Origin: an uncultured Angelakisella sp.
GTDB taxonomy: Bacteria > Bacillota > Clostridia > Oscillospirales > Ruminococcaceae
Length of the DNA: 57,447 nucleotides
NCBI GenBank assembly: GCA_910585525.1
Contig: CAJUFR010000012.1
Location: forward strand, 1 to 57,447
Direction: 5' to 3'
Below the pieces are notes generated by a model. The model ran no database searches. It was not told where the DNA came from and saw only the letters and a list, made by a program, of their open reading frames with translations. Every line of letters starts with the position of its first letter. Position 1 is the stretch's first letter. Below, piece by piece: positions 48,306-55,757 of this stretch. A program made the translations under genes and the position numbers.

Positions 48306-48839
48306 TTACAACTCCTTAAAGGTATAGCTTTGGATGATGCCGGAGAAGAGCCCCCGGTACTCCTCCGCCAGGGCGTTGCCCTCCTGGATCAGTGTCTCGT
48401 CGCTGTCCCGGTCGCAGAGGTTGGCCAGCACCTGGCCGCACTCCTCGTTGCCCACCTGGCGGTCGTGGAGGATGTAGAGGGTGAAGGCGGCGGAATCAGT
48501 GATGATGCCGTGTATCGCCGGGTCCAGTTCCTCCACCCGGCGGCGGAAGGCCGCGGCGGCGGACTGGCGCAGCATGGCGTCGGTGAGCGCCGCCTCCAAC
48601 TCGTCCGAGATGAGGAAGGAGAGCAGCACCAGCTTCTGCTGGCCATAGGGGTCCTCTGCCAGCCGCCCGGCGTCCCCCACCAGGGTCTGTGCCAGAAGTT
48701 CCCCCAGCTGGCGGGTCTTTTCCAGGTTGCCGTTGTCACGGTGGGCCACGTACCGGGCGGCGGAATCCTCCGCCCCCAGCCCTGTGGGGACCGGCTCTTC
48801 TCCATCGTAGATCTTGATGTCCTCATCTGTAAAAGCCAT
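48306..48839 (-). CDS. Hypothetical 177-residue protein
   Basis: Acidic, probably all-helical soluble protein. No signal peptide or membrane segment. LVLLSFLISDELEAALTDAML and ITDSAAFTLYILHDRQ are its most hydrophobic helices. ATG at 48839 with a GGAG-type site; 66 bases after the TSCPD gene on the same strand and probably co-transcribed with it. Family not recognised. Confidence 0.65.
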   Translation of the reverse strand: MAFTDEDIKIYDGEEPVPTGLGAEDSAARYVAHRDNGNLEKTRQLGELLAQTLVGDAGRLAEDPYGQQKLVLLSFLISDELEAALTDAMLRQSAAAAFRRRVEELDPAIHGIITDSAAFTLYILHDRQVGNEECGQVLANLCDRDSDETLIQEGNALAEEYRGLFSGIIQSYTFKEL

Positions 48840-48905
48840 CTGGCACGCTCCTTCCCCGCCCTGGGCGGACGGTGGGGATTTGGGGTCGCTTCGGTCTGTA
48901 ACGGG

Positions 48906-49172
48906 TCACCCCTGCTGGGGCTCCTGGGCGGAAAGCACCTGCTCCAGGGCGCTGGCCAGCTGGTCGGGGCAGGAGGTGGACTTGAAGCCGCAGCGGATGC
49001 CCCGCAGCCGGGACACCACCTCTTTTGCCTCCATCCCCTCCACCAGGCGGCAGAGGCCCTGGGTGTTGCCGGGGCAGCCCCCGGTAAAGCGGACGTTGTG
49101 GACGATGCCGTCGGTAAGCTCCAGGCGGATGGCCTGGGAGCAAACTCCCCTGGGTTTAAATTTGATCTCCAT
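48906..49172 (-). CDS. TSCPD-domain protein (TIGR03905 type)
   Basis: 88 residues forming essentially one TSCPD domain: RGVCSQAIRLELTDGIVHNV, FTGGCPGNTQGLCRLVEGM, CGFKSTSCPDQLASAL. Its four to five conserved cysteines include the TSCPD motif itself. The domain also occurs at the C-terminus of some class II ribonucleotide reductases. Own promoter upstream. Function unknown. Confidence 0.85.
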   Translation of the reverse strand: MEIKFKPRGVCSQAIRLELTDGIVHNVRFTGGCPGNTQGLCRLVEGMEAKEVVSRLRGIRCGFKSTSCPDQLASALEQVLSAQEPQQG

Positions 49173-49261
49173 GTAAAAACTCTGGCCCCCGGCGGGTAAA
49201 AGGCGGGCCGTTCCTCCTCTGTTCTGGGGTAGGTTTGACGAAAAAATTACAGTTCGTCTTT

Positions 49262-49291
49262 ATTATACACCAAACACAAACAAAGAATCAA
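49262..49291 (-). promoter_or_regulatory. Promoter of TSCPD gene
   Basis: Minus-strand TTGATT (49286-49291) and TATAAT (49262-49267) with an 18-base spacer. Confidence 0.65.
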
Positions 49292-49340
49292 GGCGTACCC
49301 GTCAGTTTTCCCGTTAAATTGCGTTTTGTCCCTCCCTCGC

Positions 49341-49369
49341 TGGACAGCCGCCCTGTTTCGTGCTATCAT
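49341..49369 (+). promoter_or_regulatory. Promoter of DUF4261 gene pair
   Basis: TGGACA (49341-49346) and TATCAT (49364-49369) with a 17-base spacer, 35 bases before the first DUF4261 gene. Confidence 0.6.
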
Positions 49370-49404
49370 GGAGAAAACAGCCAGAGGGTCAGGAGGATGA
49401 GAAA

Positions 49405-50241
49405 ATGGGACTGTTCGACGGCATGTTCAACAAGAAAAAGAAGAGCCAAGAGCCCCAGGGGGTTCCCCTGGAGCAGAACGACCAGCCGGAGGAAAAGGAC
49501 AAGGAGGGCTTTATCGGCTTCGTGCTGCTGGACAGCCCCAAATGGGACCAAAAGGCCATTCTAGACACCCTCTCCCGGAAGTGGGGCATCCGGCCCGACC
49601 CCGGGGATGAGGAGGACGCCAGCGAACCAAACATCGCTGTTATTAAGGTGAACGGGGCGATGGTGGCCCTCTCCCTGATGCCGGGCAAGGTGCCGGACGG
49701 GGAGGCGGAGCGTTACGCCGCCGCCAACTACTTCTGGAAGGAAGCGGTGGAGGTCACCGCCTCCCACACCGCCCACATCCTCATCGCCGTGGTGGATCAA
49801 AAGCTGACCCCGGTGGAGCAGGGCAAGCTGTTCGTCGCCGTGGCGGCCAGCTGCCTGGCCCAGCCCGGGGCGCTGGGCATCTACACCTCCGGCACCGTGC
49901 TGGCCCCCGACCACTACCTCCGGGTGGCGGAGGACATGGCCCACGGGGAACTGCCCATCATGGACTGGATCTATGTGGGCCTTTACCGTGGCGAGAAGGG
50001 CTTCTGCGGCTACACCTACGGCCTCAACACCTTCGGCCGGGAGGAGTTGGAGGTGGTGGACAGCCAGCACGCCCCCGGGGATATCTTTGAATTTTTGTAC
50101 GATGTCTGCGGCTACCTCCTCAACAACGACGTCTATTTGCAGCACGGGGAGACCATCGGCTCCTCGGCGGAGGAAAAGCTGCCCATCACCCGCTCCCCCG
50201 GGGCGGCGCTGGATGGCATGACGCTGAAGATCGGTTTCTGA
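49405..50241 (+). CDS. DUF4261 protein, first copy
   Basis: 278 residues: a charged, low-complexity N-terminus (KKKKSQEPQG, about 10-30), then a DUF4261-like domain (GFIGFVLLDSPKWDQKAILD onward). TSGTVLAPDHYLRVAEDM and WIYVGLYRGEKGFCGYTYGL mark its core. ATG at 49405 with AGGAGG. Followed 16 bases later by a second DUF4261 gene. The domain's biochemical role is unknown. Confidence 0.8.
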   Translation: MGLFDGMFNKKKKSQEPQGVPLEQNDQPEEKDKEGFIGFVLLDSPKWDQKAILDTLSRKWGIRPDPGDEEDASEPNIAVIKVNGAMVALSLMPGKVPDGEAERYAAANYFWKEAVEVTASHTAHILIAVVDQKLTPVEQGKLFVAVAASCLAQPGALGIYTSGTVLAPDHYLRVAEDMAHGELPIMDWIYVGLYRGEKGFCGYTYGLNTFGREELEVVDSQHAPGDIFEFLYDVCGYLLNNDVYLQHGETIGSSAEEKLPITRSPGAALDGMTLKIGF

Positions 50242-50257
50242 GAAGGAGGATTTTTCT

Positions 50258-51163
50258 ATGGCAGAGGATCAGGTTTTCCAGCAGGATCTGGATCAGGAGA
50301 TGCCGGATTTCCACAAACTTATCTGGATGCAGCTGTTGTTCCGGGAGGCCCCGGAGCGCCCCTCCCCCCAGGCGGTACAGGACGCCCTGGCGGAGCGGTT
50401 CGGGGAGGTGGACACCGTCTCCACGGGCGGCATCTATTCCTATGCCGTGCGCCGCTTCCCGGTGGAATATAACAACGGCACCGTCCCCGCCCAGGTGCTG
50501 ATGGGGGAGCCTGCCCCCTTCAGCCAGGATAAGCTGGACGCCTTCCAGCGCAGCCAGCTTTGGGACCTGGAGGACAAGGACAGCTTCCTGGCCCAGTTCC
50601 ACTACGGGATGCTGCTCAGTGACTTCATGGCCTCGGGGCTGCCCTACAAGGAGCGGTGCCAGCTGCTCACCGGCTGGCTGGAGACGGCTCTGGCCCTCTT
50701 CCCCACCGCCATCGGGGTGTGGGTGCCCTCCTCCGGCAAGCTGCTGGAGCGTGAGAAGGTGCTGAACAACCCCCTCAAGGGGGAGGACCGCTTCCTCTGG
50801 TTCGGGGTCAATGTCCGGTTCTTCAACATCCAGGACAGCGACGACATGGTGATGGACACCCTGGGGATGTACGCCATCGGCCTGCCGGATGTGCAGCTGC
50901 ACTTCCACGGCCTGGACCCCAACGCGGCGGTGAACTACCTCTACAACATCGCCAGCTACCTTTACGACAACGACGCCCCGGTAAAGAGCGGGGAGACCAT
51001 CGACGGCGTTGACCCTTCCGGCACCATCCGCCAGGATATCCAATGGACCTGCCAGTACGAGAAGGCCCTCATCCAGCCCCCTCGGGAGGTCATGGATATC
51101 TGCCCCGGCCCCTACGCCGCCGGCCGCCGGAACCCCGGCGGGAAAAAGGGGAAAAAATTCTAA
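50258..51163 (+). CDS. DUF4261 protein, second copy
   Basis: 301 residues, a diverged paralogue of the preceding protein. Shared landmarks: an N-terminal LLFREAPERPSPQAV strand-helix, GVWVPSSGKLLEREKVLNN matching SGTVLAPDHYL of the first copy, WFGVNVRF matching WIYVGLYR, and NYLYNIASYLYDNDAPVKSG matching EFLYDVCGYLLNNDVYLQHG. Lys-rich C-terminus. GAAGGAGG precedes the ATG. Likely a tandem duplication with a joint function. Confidence 0.8.
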   Translation: MAEDQVFQQDLDQEMPDFHKLIWMQLLFREAPERPSPQAVQDALAERFGEVDTVSTGGIYSYAVRRFPVEYNNGTVPAQVLMGEPAPFSQDKLDAFQRSQLWDLEDKDSFLAQFHYGMLLSDFMASGLPYKERCQLLTGWLETALALFPTAIGVWVPSSGKLLEREKVLNNPLKGEDRFLWFGVNVRFFNIQDSDDMVMDTLGMYAIGLPDVQLHFHGLDPNAAVNYLYNIASYLYDNDAPVKSGETIDGVDPSGTIRQDIQWTCQYEKALIQPPREVMDICPGPYAAGRRNPGGKKGKKF

Positions 51164-51168
51164 TAACA

Positions 51169-51204
51169 GACCGCCTGCCTACCATACCCGGTAGACAGGC
51201 GGTC
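51169..51204 (+). terminator. Hairpin terminator after DUF4261 pair
   Basis: GACCGCCTGCCTACC (51169-51183) and GGTAGACAGGCGGTC (51190-51204), 15 bases per arm with one mismatch; the T run is short. Confidence 0.7.
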
Positions 51205-51214
51205 TTGCTGCTGG

Positions 51215-51487
51215 TCAGCTGTTGGTGCCCATAAACTGTTCCCGGGCCTGGCTGATCTTCTGCTGGCTGGCCTGTTCGGTGGGGTACCAGCCCCGCTTCT
51301 GCATCTCCTGGAAGAGTTCCATCTGGATCTGGTGCTCCTCCCCCAGCAGCGTCATAAACTCGCTTTGCAGCGCCCCGGAGGCGCACTCGTTGGCGGCGGT
51401 GTTGTAGTCCGCCGTCATCTGCTTCTGGGAGGCCAGCATGTCGTCTATGATCTCCCGGTCCCCAAAGGTGGGGTTGATCTCTGCCAT
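51215..51487 (-). CDS. CotF-like spore coat protein
   Basis: 90-residue helical protein of the CotF/ferritin-like coat family: FGDREIIDDMLASQKQMTAD, YNTAANECASGALQSEFMTL and HQIQMELFQEMQKRGWYPTE correspond to the family's helices and end motif. ATG at 51487, 14 bases after a second coat-like gene on the same strand. Presumably expressed in the mother cell during sporulation; no sigma-E or sigma-K promoter was confirmed. Confidence 0.85.
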   Translation of the reverse strand: MAEINPTFGDREIIDDMLASQKQMTADYNTAANECASGALQSEFMTLLGEEHQIQMELFQEMQKRGWYPTEQASQQKISQAREQFMGTNS

Positions 51488-51501
51488 CTCTTTCCCCTCC
51501 T

Positions 51502-51687
51502 TCAGCTAAGCTGGTTCAGCAGCGTGTTGTAGTGGTTCTGGTGCCGGGCCGCCACCTGCTGGCATTTCATCCGCAGCTGGGGGTCGCAGCACTGGGCGCC
51601 GTACATCTTGTATTTCTTTACCAGCACCTGTTCCCGGGTCAGCTGGTCGGTCAGGGAGCCTAACTCCCTGGTGGTAAGGTCTGCCAT
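51502..51687 (-). CDS. Small CotF-related spore coat protein
   Basis: 61 residues: LTREQVLVKKYKMYGAQCCD and VAARHQNHYNTLLNQLS are typical of the short coat proteins that accompany CotF in Clostridia. ATG at 51687 behind AAAGGAG. Pairs with the next gene as a two-gene coat unit. Confidence 0.78.
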   Translation of the reverse strand: MADLTTRELGSLTDQLTREQVLVKKYKMYGAQCCDPQLRMKCQQVAARHQNHYNTLLNQLS

Positions 51688-51804
51688 GGTCTTGGTCGCT
51701 CCTTTCCGGGGGGTCGCCGGGGGATGCCCCGGCTCTCTTATAGTCCCCCGACCCGCCGCCGGTTATGGCTGGTACCCCCTGGCAAAAGAAAAAGGCGTGA
51801 CCCA

Positions 51805-52467
51805 TTAGCCGATGACATCCCAGCAGATGCAGAGGAAATGGCAGACGCTGCCCGCCAGCACGAACAGGTGCCAGATGCCGTGGAGATAGGGCCGGTGGAT
51901 ACTGTAAAAAACGATGCCCCCGGTGTAGCAGAGCCCCCCGGCCACCAGCAGCCACAGCCCCGCCGGGCTGAGGGCCGCCGCCAGCGTCCCGGCGTGGAAC
52001 ACCACCGCCCAGCCCATCACCACGTAGCAAACCAGGGACAGCTTCTCGAACCGGCGCAGGCTGATGGCGTTGAGGGTGATCCCCACCACCGCCGCCCCCC
52101 AGATGGCCCCGAAGAGCAGCCAGCCGCCCTTCTCCCGCAGCGTCACCAGGGTGAAGGGGGTATAGGTCCCGGCGATGAGCAGAAAGATGGTGCAGTGGTC
52201 GAATACCCGCAGCACCTCCTTGGCCCTGGGACTGGCGATGCTGTGGTACAGGGTGGAACAGAGGTAGAGCACCACCAGGGAGATGGCGTAAACGATGGAC
52301 CCCGCCAGCTTGTAGGGGTCCCCCTGGAGGGCGGAGGAAGCGATCAGCAGCGTCCCCCCCGCCACCCCCAGCATCGCCCCCAGGCCGTGGGTGACAGCAT
52401 TCATCACCTCTTCCCCCAGGGTGTAGCGCTTGGCAAAGCCTCCCGACCGCATCATAACATTTTCCAT
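51805..52467 (-). CDS. Hemolysin III family membrane protein (TrhA/PAQR)
   Basis: 220-residue seven-helix protein of the YqfA/TrhA (PAQR-related) family. EEVMNAVTHGLGAMLGVAGG and LCSTLYHSIAS near the start and HLFVLAGSVCHFL at the end hold the conserved His residues of the family's metal site. Despite the name, haemolytic activity is not implied; homologues affect membrane lipid state. Follows the DUF1893 gene. Confidence 0.9.
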   Translation of the reverse strand: MENVMMRSGGFAKRYTLGEEVMNAVTHGLGAMLGVAGGTLLIASSALQGDPYKLAGSIVYAISLVVLYLCSTLYHSIASPRAKEVLRVFDHCTIFLLIAGTYTPFTLVTLREKGGWLLFGAIWGAAVVGITLNAISLRRFEKLSLVCYVVMGWAVVFHAGTLAAALSPAGLWLLVAGGLCYTGGIVFYSIHRPYLHGIWHLFVLAGSVCHFLCICWDVIG

Positions 52468-52515
52468 GGTGATACCTCCTTACAGAGGGAAGCGGTCAGG
52501 AAAGGTGCCGGGGCC

Positions 52516-52944
52516 TTACCCCTTGGCTATCCTTGCCAGAAAGTCCTCCACCCGGGCCAGCATCTCCCGGGGATCCTCCACCCCCTGGGAAAGCTGCTCC
52601 ATGGGACAGAGGCCGGTGCCCGCCCGGTTGCGTACCGCTTCCACTTTTTCTCCAAAGCCGGCGGTGATGCCGGCCTTTTCCAACTCCTCCAGCGCAGGGG
52701 CGCTGATGACCCCGGCATAGACCTCCCCGATGCAGGCCAGCCGGGCCAGCATCGCCGCCGCCCGCCCAATGACCTTATCCGCCAGGGCGGCCCCGGGATG
52801 GGCCTGGCCCCACTGGCGGTAATAGTCCACCAGCGGCTTGACACCACGCTTCCGGGAGGTAAAGATGACCTTGCCCCCGCTGGCGATCACACAGGTATAG
52901 CCCCCGTCGTTCAGGGTCAGCTTCGCCACTTCCAAACTATCCAT
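52516..52944 (-). CDS. DUF1893 domain protein (deaminase-like fold)
   Basis: 142 residues: LTLNDGGYTCVIASGGKVIF followed by GRAAAMLARLACIGEVYAGV and C-terminal NRAGTGLCPME match DUF1893, whose structure resembles cytidine deaminases but without a proven activity. ATG at 52944 with AGGAGG upstream; 48 bases before the trhA gene. Two candidate promoters and palindromic sites precede it. Confidence 0.82.
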   Translation of the reverse strand: MDSLEVAKLTLNDGGYTCVIASGGKVIFTSRKRGVKPLVDYYRQWGQAHPGAALADKVIGRAAAMLARLACIGEVYAGVISAPALEELEKAGITAGFGEKVEAVRNRAGTGLCPMEQLSQGVEDPREMLARVEDFLARIAKG

Positions 52945-52986
52945 GTCCTGTTCCTCCTGTTCCTTGTCCGGCGTTTTTTCTTGGCT

Positions 52987-53016
52987 ATTATACCCCACTG
53001 GGCCGGTTTTTTGCAA
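52987..53016 (-). promoter_or_regulatory. Proximal promoter of DUF1893-trhA unit
   Basis: Minus-strand TTGCAA (53011-53016) and TATAAT (52987-52992) with an 18-base spacer, about 43 bases before the start codon. Confidence 0.65.
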
Positions 53017-53040
53017 GGCGGTGGACGGAACGGAGTGATA

Positions 53041-53113
53041 TAGTTTTCAAAACTACATTAAATAGTTTTGACTACCTTGCTATAATATTACCACCACCGC
53101 GCCATAAATGCAA
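53041..53113 (-). promoter_or_regulatory. Distal promoter and palindromic sites before DUF1893
   Basis: Minus-strand TTGCAT (53108-53113) and TAATAT (53085-53090), 17-base spacer. Just downstream are TAGTTTTCAAAACTA (53041-53055, perfect 7-base arms) and a related TAGTTTTGACTA (53063-53074), placed to block this promoter. A plus-strand TATAAT at 53081-53086 has no gene behind it. Confidence 0.45.
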
Positions 53114-53137
53114 GAAAAATTTTTCCGATGGTCTCCC

Positions 53138-53440
53138 CTACCCCAGGTCCTGGATGTTCATTTTATCCACCTGGTCGGCCCGGCGGCGCTTCACCTTGCC
53201 CCGGCCGGCGTAGTACAGCAGCAGGTGGATGGCGCACCAGATGCCGCCCCCCAGCAAAAATCCCGCCAAAGCCGCCGCCACCGTGGTGGCGTTGAGGGCC
53301 CAGACCACCCCTATCAGGGCGTTGAGCACCGGCAGCACCCGCCCCGGCCAGTTCCCCTCCCGGGTGCTGAGGAAATATTGCAGCGGGAACTGCCCGATGA
53401 ACAGCAGAAAAAATAATATGATCCTCCATGTCAACAGCAT
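53138..53440 (-). CDS. Small membrane protein, 100 residues
   Basis: Two to three hydrophobic segments (about 5-22, 33-50, 55-75) and a basic tail (GRGKVKRRRADQ). The ATG at 53440 directly follows the TAA of the DUF2089-like regulator gene, and its ribosome site lies in that gene's end, so the two are co-translated. No family recognised; probably the regulator's target or partner. Confidence 0.65.
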   Translation of the reverse strand: MLLTWRIILFFLLFIGQFPLQYFLSTREGNWPGRVLPVLNALIGVVWALNATTVAAALAGFLLGGGIWCAIHLLLYYAGRGKVKRRRADQVDKMNIQDLG

Positions 53441-53749
53441 TTATCGTTCCTCCTTTTGGTCTGTGGCCTTTTTGTACTGGCTGATGAGCAGCTTGGCGGT
53501 CTCGAAGTCCATCTTGTCCTCCATGGCCAGCCGCTTCACCAGTGTGACGTAGGGGTCGGCGGCGGCGCTCTCCCCCAGGCGTATCTTCTGGATGAGCCGG
53601 TCCAGCCGCAGCCGCACCGTGGGGTAGGTGACGCCGTACAGCCCCGCCATCTCCTTCAGCGAGCCGGAGGACAGGACGAACTTGCGGATAAACCCCATGT
53701 CCTCCTCGTCCAATGCCGCCAGCCAGTCGGGCAGCGTCTCCAGGGTCAT
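53441..53749 (-). CDS. DUF2089-like transcriptional regulator
   Basis: 102 residues with a helix-turn-helix core: SGSLKEMAGLYGVTYPTVRL (about 29-48), then RLDRLIQKIRLGE and a C-terminal helical region. This is the pattern of DUF2089 regulators. ATG at 53749 with AAAGGAGG upstream; a longer frame from TTG at 53830 would include its own promoter and is rejected. The promoter is palindromic, suggesting autoregulation. Confidence 0.75.
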   Translation of the reverse strand: MTLETLPDWLAALDEEDMGFIRKFVLSSGSLKEMAGLYGVTYPTVRLRLDRLIQKIRLGESAAADPYVTLVKRLAMEDKMDFETAKLLISQYKKATDQKEER

Positions 53750-53801
53750 CTTCTCGCCTCCTTTCTTAAAGTTCTTTTTTGATTTGATTTTAACTATATT
53801 T

Positions 53802-53830
53802 AGTATATACTTTAATTTTATTAAAGTCAA
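53802..53830 (-). promoter_or_regulatory. Palindromic promoter of DUF2089-like operon
   Basis: Minus-strand TTGACT (53825-53830) and TATACT (53802-53807) with a 17-base spacer. Between and over them lie CTTTAAT-AAA-ATTAAAG (53810-53826) and AGTATATACT (53802-53811), both perfect palindromes covering the RNA-polymerase contacts. Confidence 0.7.
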
Positions 53831-53882
53831 GGGGTGAGAGATGGCGGGGCGTTAGGCCGCTTGGGAACGGGGGGTCAGGGAG

Positions 53883-53936
53883 TGTTTTTAAAAACATTTA
53901 ATATCGATTGACATTTTATTGTAATTACAGTATAAT
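53883..53936 (+). promoter_or_regulatory. Consensus sigma-A promoter with upstream palindrome
   Basis: TTGACA (53908-53913), 17-base spacer and TATAAT (53931-53936) match consensus exactly. The perfect palindrome TGTTTTTAAAAACA (53883-53896) lies just upstream. It drives the 58-residue membrane peptide gene. Confidence 0.85.
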
Positions 53937-54004
53937 AATTTCAAATTAAGTAAATCTATTTTGAACATTTTATCAGCTCACCTTATAAATGGAGGGATCT
54001 TATC

Positions 54005-54181
54005 ATGATATATATTTTAGGAATAGCATATGGTGTCGTCATTCCTATCGCCGTTTTGTTGTTCGTTCTAAACTTTTGCAGCTACTCAAGCCTAAACCTC
54101 TCTTTGGTTTATATTGGCTTTTTAGTGCATATTGATTTGGTAAGCTATTTCCTTTATAAGCATATCAAAGGCAAAAAATAA
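54005..54181 (+). CDS. 58-residue small membrane protein
   Basis: A short gene beginning MIYILGIAYGVVIPIAVLLF with two predicted membrane helices (about 3-24 and 32-50), a Ser/Asn loop between them and a basic KHIKGKK tail. ATG at 54005 has GGAGGG eight bases upstream, and a consensus promoter stands about 70 bases upstream of the start codon, so expression is well supported. AT-rich compared with the core genes. No family recognised; two-helix size and basic tail fit a small regulatory or toxin-like membrane peptide, which is speculation. Confidence 0.65.
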   Translation: MIYILGIAYGVVIPIAVLLFVLNFCSYSSLNLSLVYIGFLVHIDLVSYFLYKHIKGKK

Positions 54182-54287
54182 GTAGGCATCCTTCCCAACC
54201 CCCGCGCCCCCCGCGCCCCAGATAAAAGAACCCCCGATGTCCAGTGGGGCAGAGAATAAATTTTAAGCAAAGGGAATGGAAAACACC

Positions 54288-55577
54288 ATGAAAGAGAAAC
54301 TACTGATATTTGCATTAGCCCTGTTAGTTTTCCTTTCTGGCTGTGGCCCCGTTCCGGCGGGGAAGCCGTTGGAGAACTCCTCTCCGGCGGCTTCCCCAGG
54401 TTCAAGTCAGCCGGAAGCGCCACCAGAACAGGACGACCAGGAGAAGGAGCCAACCCTATCTGTCCCCCCAGTCGTCACCGTGGAAGAAAAAGAAGTAGTA
54501 GCGGCAGATATTGAAAAACTTTTCTGCGAGGGTGGGACCCCAACGGCGATCATGAAAAACGGGGATCTGATCTTATGGGGCGGGAATGTTTTTTACGGCA
54601 TCGGGAACGGAACAGGGGGCGGCGGAGATGATGTACACCCGTTTCCGCCCACAAGGCATCGGTTCCCTGCCCCTGTAGTGGACGCTTTTTCCAGTGTTGT
54701 TTCCTATGCCATTACAGAAAATGGCGACCTATATGGATGGGGGTTAAACTATCTTAACCAACTGGGGCAGGATGGCGAGAACATTTTAACACCGCAAAAA
54801 ATAGATCTCGGCTTTCAAGTAAAGCAAGTAATCTCTCCGGGACCGTTTTCTATCTATCTTTCCACTGATGGTCATGTTTATTGCACTGGTTTGGACATTA
54901 CCGGATACCAAAGCCTGGACGAGTACGACCGAAGCCTGGGAAGGGAGGATGCAGATAGCTTTGAGACCGATCTGAGAAGGTTGGAACTTCCCTTCCGGTG
55001 CCAACGGCTGGCGGCTTCCGCGCTTATCCATGTTTTTCTGTCCGAGGATGGAGAGGTGTATTATCAGGGACTTTTGCTTGGGGACCATAGTTATACCACC
55101 CCTAGCTTTCATCATGAAACACCAGAAAAAATCATTTTTCCAGAGAAGATCGTGGATATTGCAGTTACGGATTTCAATGTGATCGCCCTTTCGGAAAGTG
55201 GAAAGGTCTATGTTTACGGACATCCGCTTTCCGGTATATCGGATGCCAATACAGATATTCAGATCACAGAGGACCTGTACCAAAAAAGGCTGGAAAATAT
55301 CATCGCCATCAGCAGCGGAGAGTTTACCGCTATGGCGATCAGCCAGGAGGGCAGAGCATATTGTTGGGGATTAGATATGCGTGGCCTGGTCGATGAAAAG
55401 AACCAAACCGGCGACCCGCCCACCGGCTTTGAACTGATACCGGAACCACGTGACATGGGCTATACAGATGTTGTCTTTGGGGCGATGGGTAATTACAACG
55501 GGACTATTTTGTGCAAGGATGGAACTGCGTATATATGGGGGGATAATACTATTGGGCAATTTATTGAATTCAAATAG
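54288..55577 (+). CDS. RCC1-repeat lipoprotein
   Basis: 429 residues from ATG 54288 (a nearer-upstream ATG at 54276 is too close to the ribosome site). Signal peptide with lipobox LSGC, Cys at about 19, then a Pro/Ser/Glu linker (about 25-70). About seven RCC1-like blades follow, visible as repeated GD-L-x-x-W-G type units: GDLILWGGN, GDLYGWGLN, GHVYCTGLD, GEVYYQGLL, GKVYVYGHP, GRAYCWGLD, GTAYIWGDN. That number suggests a seven-bladed propeller on the cell surface. Lower GC than neighbours. Binding partner unknown. Confidence 0.85.
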   Translation: MKEKLLIFALALLVFLSGCGPVPAGKPLENSSPAASPGSSQPEAPPEQDDQEKEPTLSVPPVVTVEEKEVVAADIEKLFCEGGTPTAIMKNGDLILWGGNVFYGIGNGTGGGGDDVHPFPPTRHRFPAPVVDAFSSVVSYAITENGDLYGWGLNYLNQLGQDGENILTPQKIDLGFQVKQVISPGPFSIYLSTDGHVYCTGLDITGYQSLDEYDRSLGREDADSFETDLRRLELPFRCQRLAASALIHVFLSEDGEVYYQGLLLGDHSYTTPSFHHETPEKIIFPEKIVDIAVTDFNVIALSESGKVYVYGHPLSGISDANTDIQITEDLYQKRLENIIAISSGEFTAMAISQEGRAYCWGLDMRGLVDEKNQTGDPPTGFELIPEPRDMGYTDVVFGAMGNYNGTILCKDGTAYIWGDNTIGQFIEFK

Positions 55578-55590
55578 CTGCTTCTAACTT

Positions 55591-55616
55591 CCCCCCGCTC
55601 CCCCCCGAGCGGGGGG
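55591..55616 (+). terminator. Terminator after RCC1 gene
   Basis: CCCCCCGCTC (55591-55600) and GAGCGGGGGG (55607-55616) around a 6-base loop, then CCTCCTTTTG. Confidence 0.75.
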
Positions 55617-55667
55617 CCTCCTTTTGTCAGAGCCCCCCTCCCCCCTTCAAAATTCACAATTTAGCCA

Positions 55668-55695
55668 TTGATTTTTCCGGGAAATCGGCTATAAT
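55668..55695 (+). promoter_or_regulatory. Promoter of htpG
   Basis: TTGATT (55668-55673) and TATAAT (55690-55695) with a 16-base spacer, immediately before the CIRCE element. Confidence 0.7.
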
Positions 55696-55705
55696 AGAAT
55701 CATTG

Positions 55706-55732
55706 TTAGCACTCAGTCATAACGAGTGCCAA
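55706..55732 (+). promoter_or_regulatory. CIRCE operator (HrcA binding site)
   Basis: TTAGCACTC-N9-GAGTGCCAA; the CIRCE consensus is TTAGCACTC-N9-GAGTGCTAA, so only one base differs. It lies just downstream of the -10, where HrcA would block transcription of htpG. Confidence 0.92.
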
Positions 55733-55757
55733 AAATATAAAAACGGAGGTGGGCACC

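Noticed and set aside
53081..53086. Plus-strand TATAAT near 53.1 kb as the promoter of a new RNA or gene.
   Set aside because: No suitably spaced -35 and no plus-strand gene follow; it more likely belongs to the minus-strand control region.
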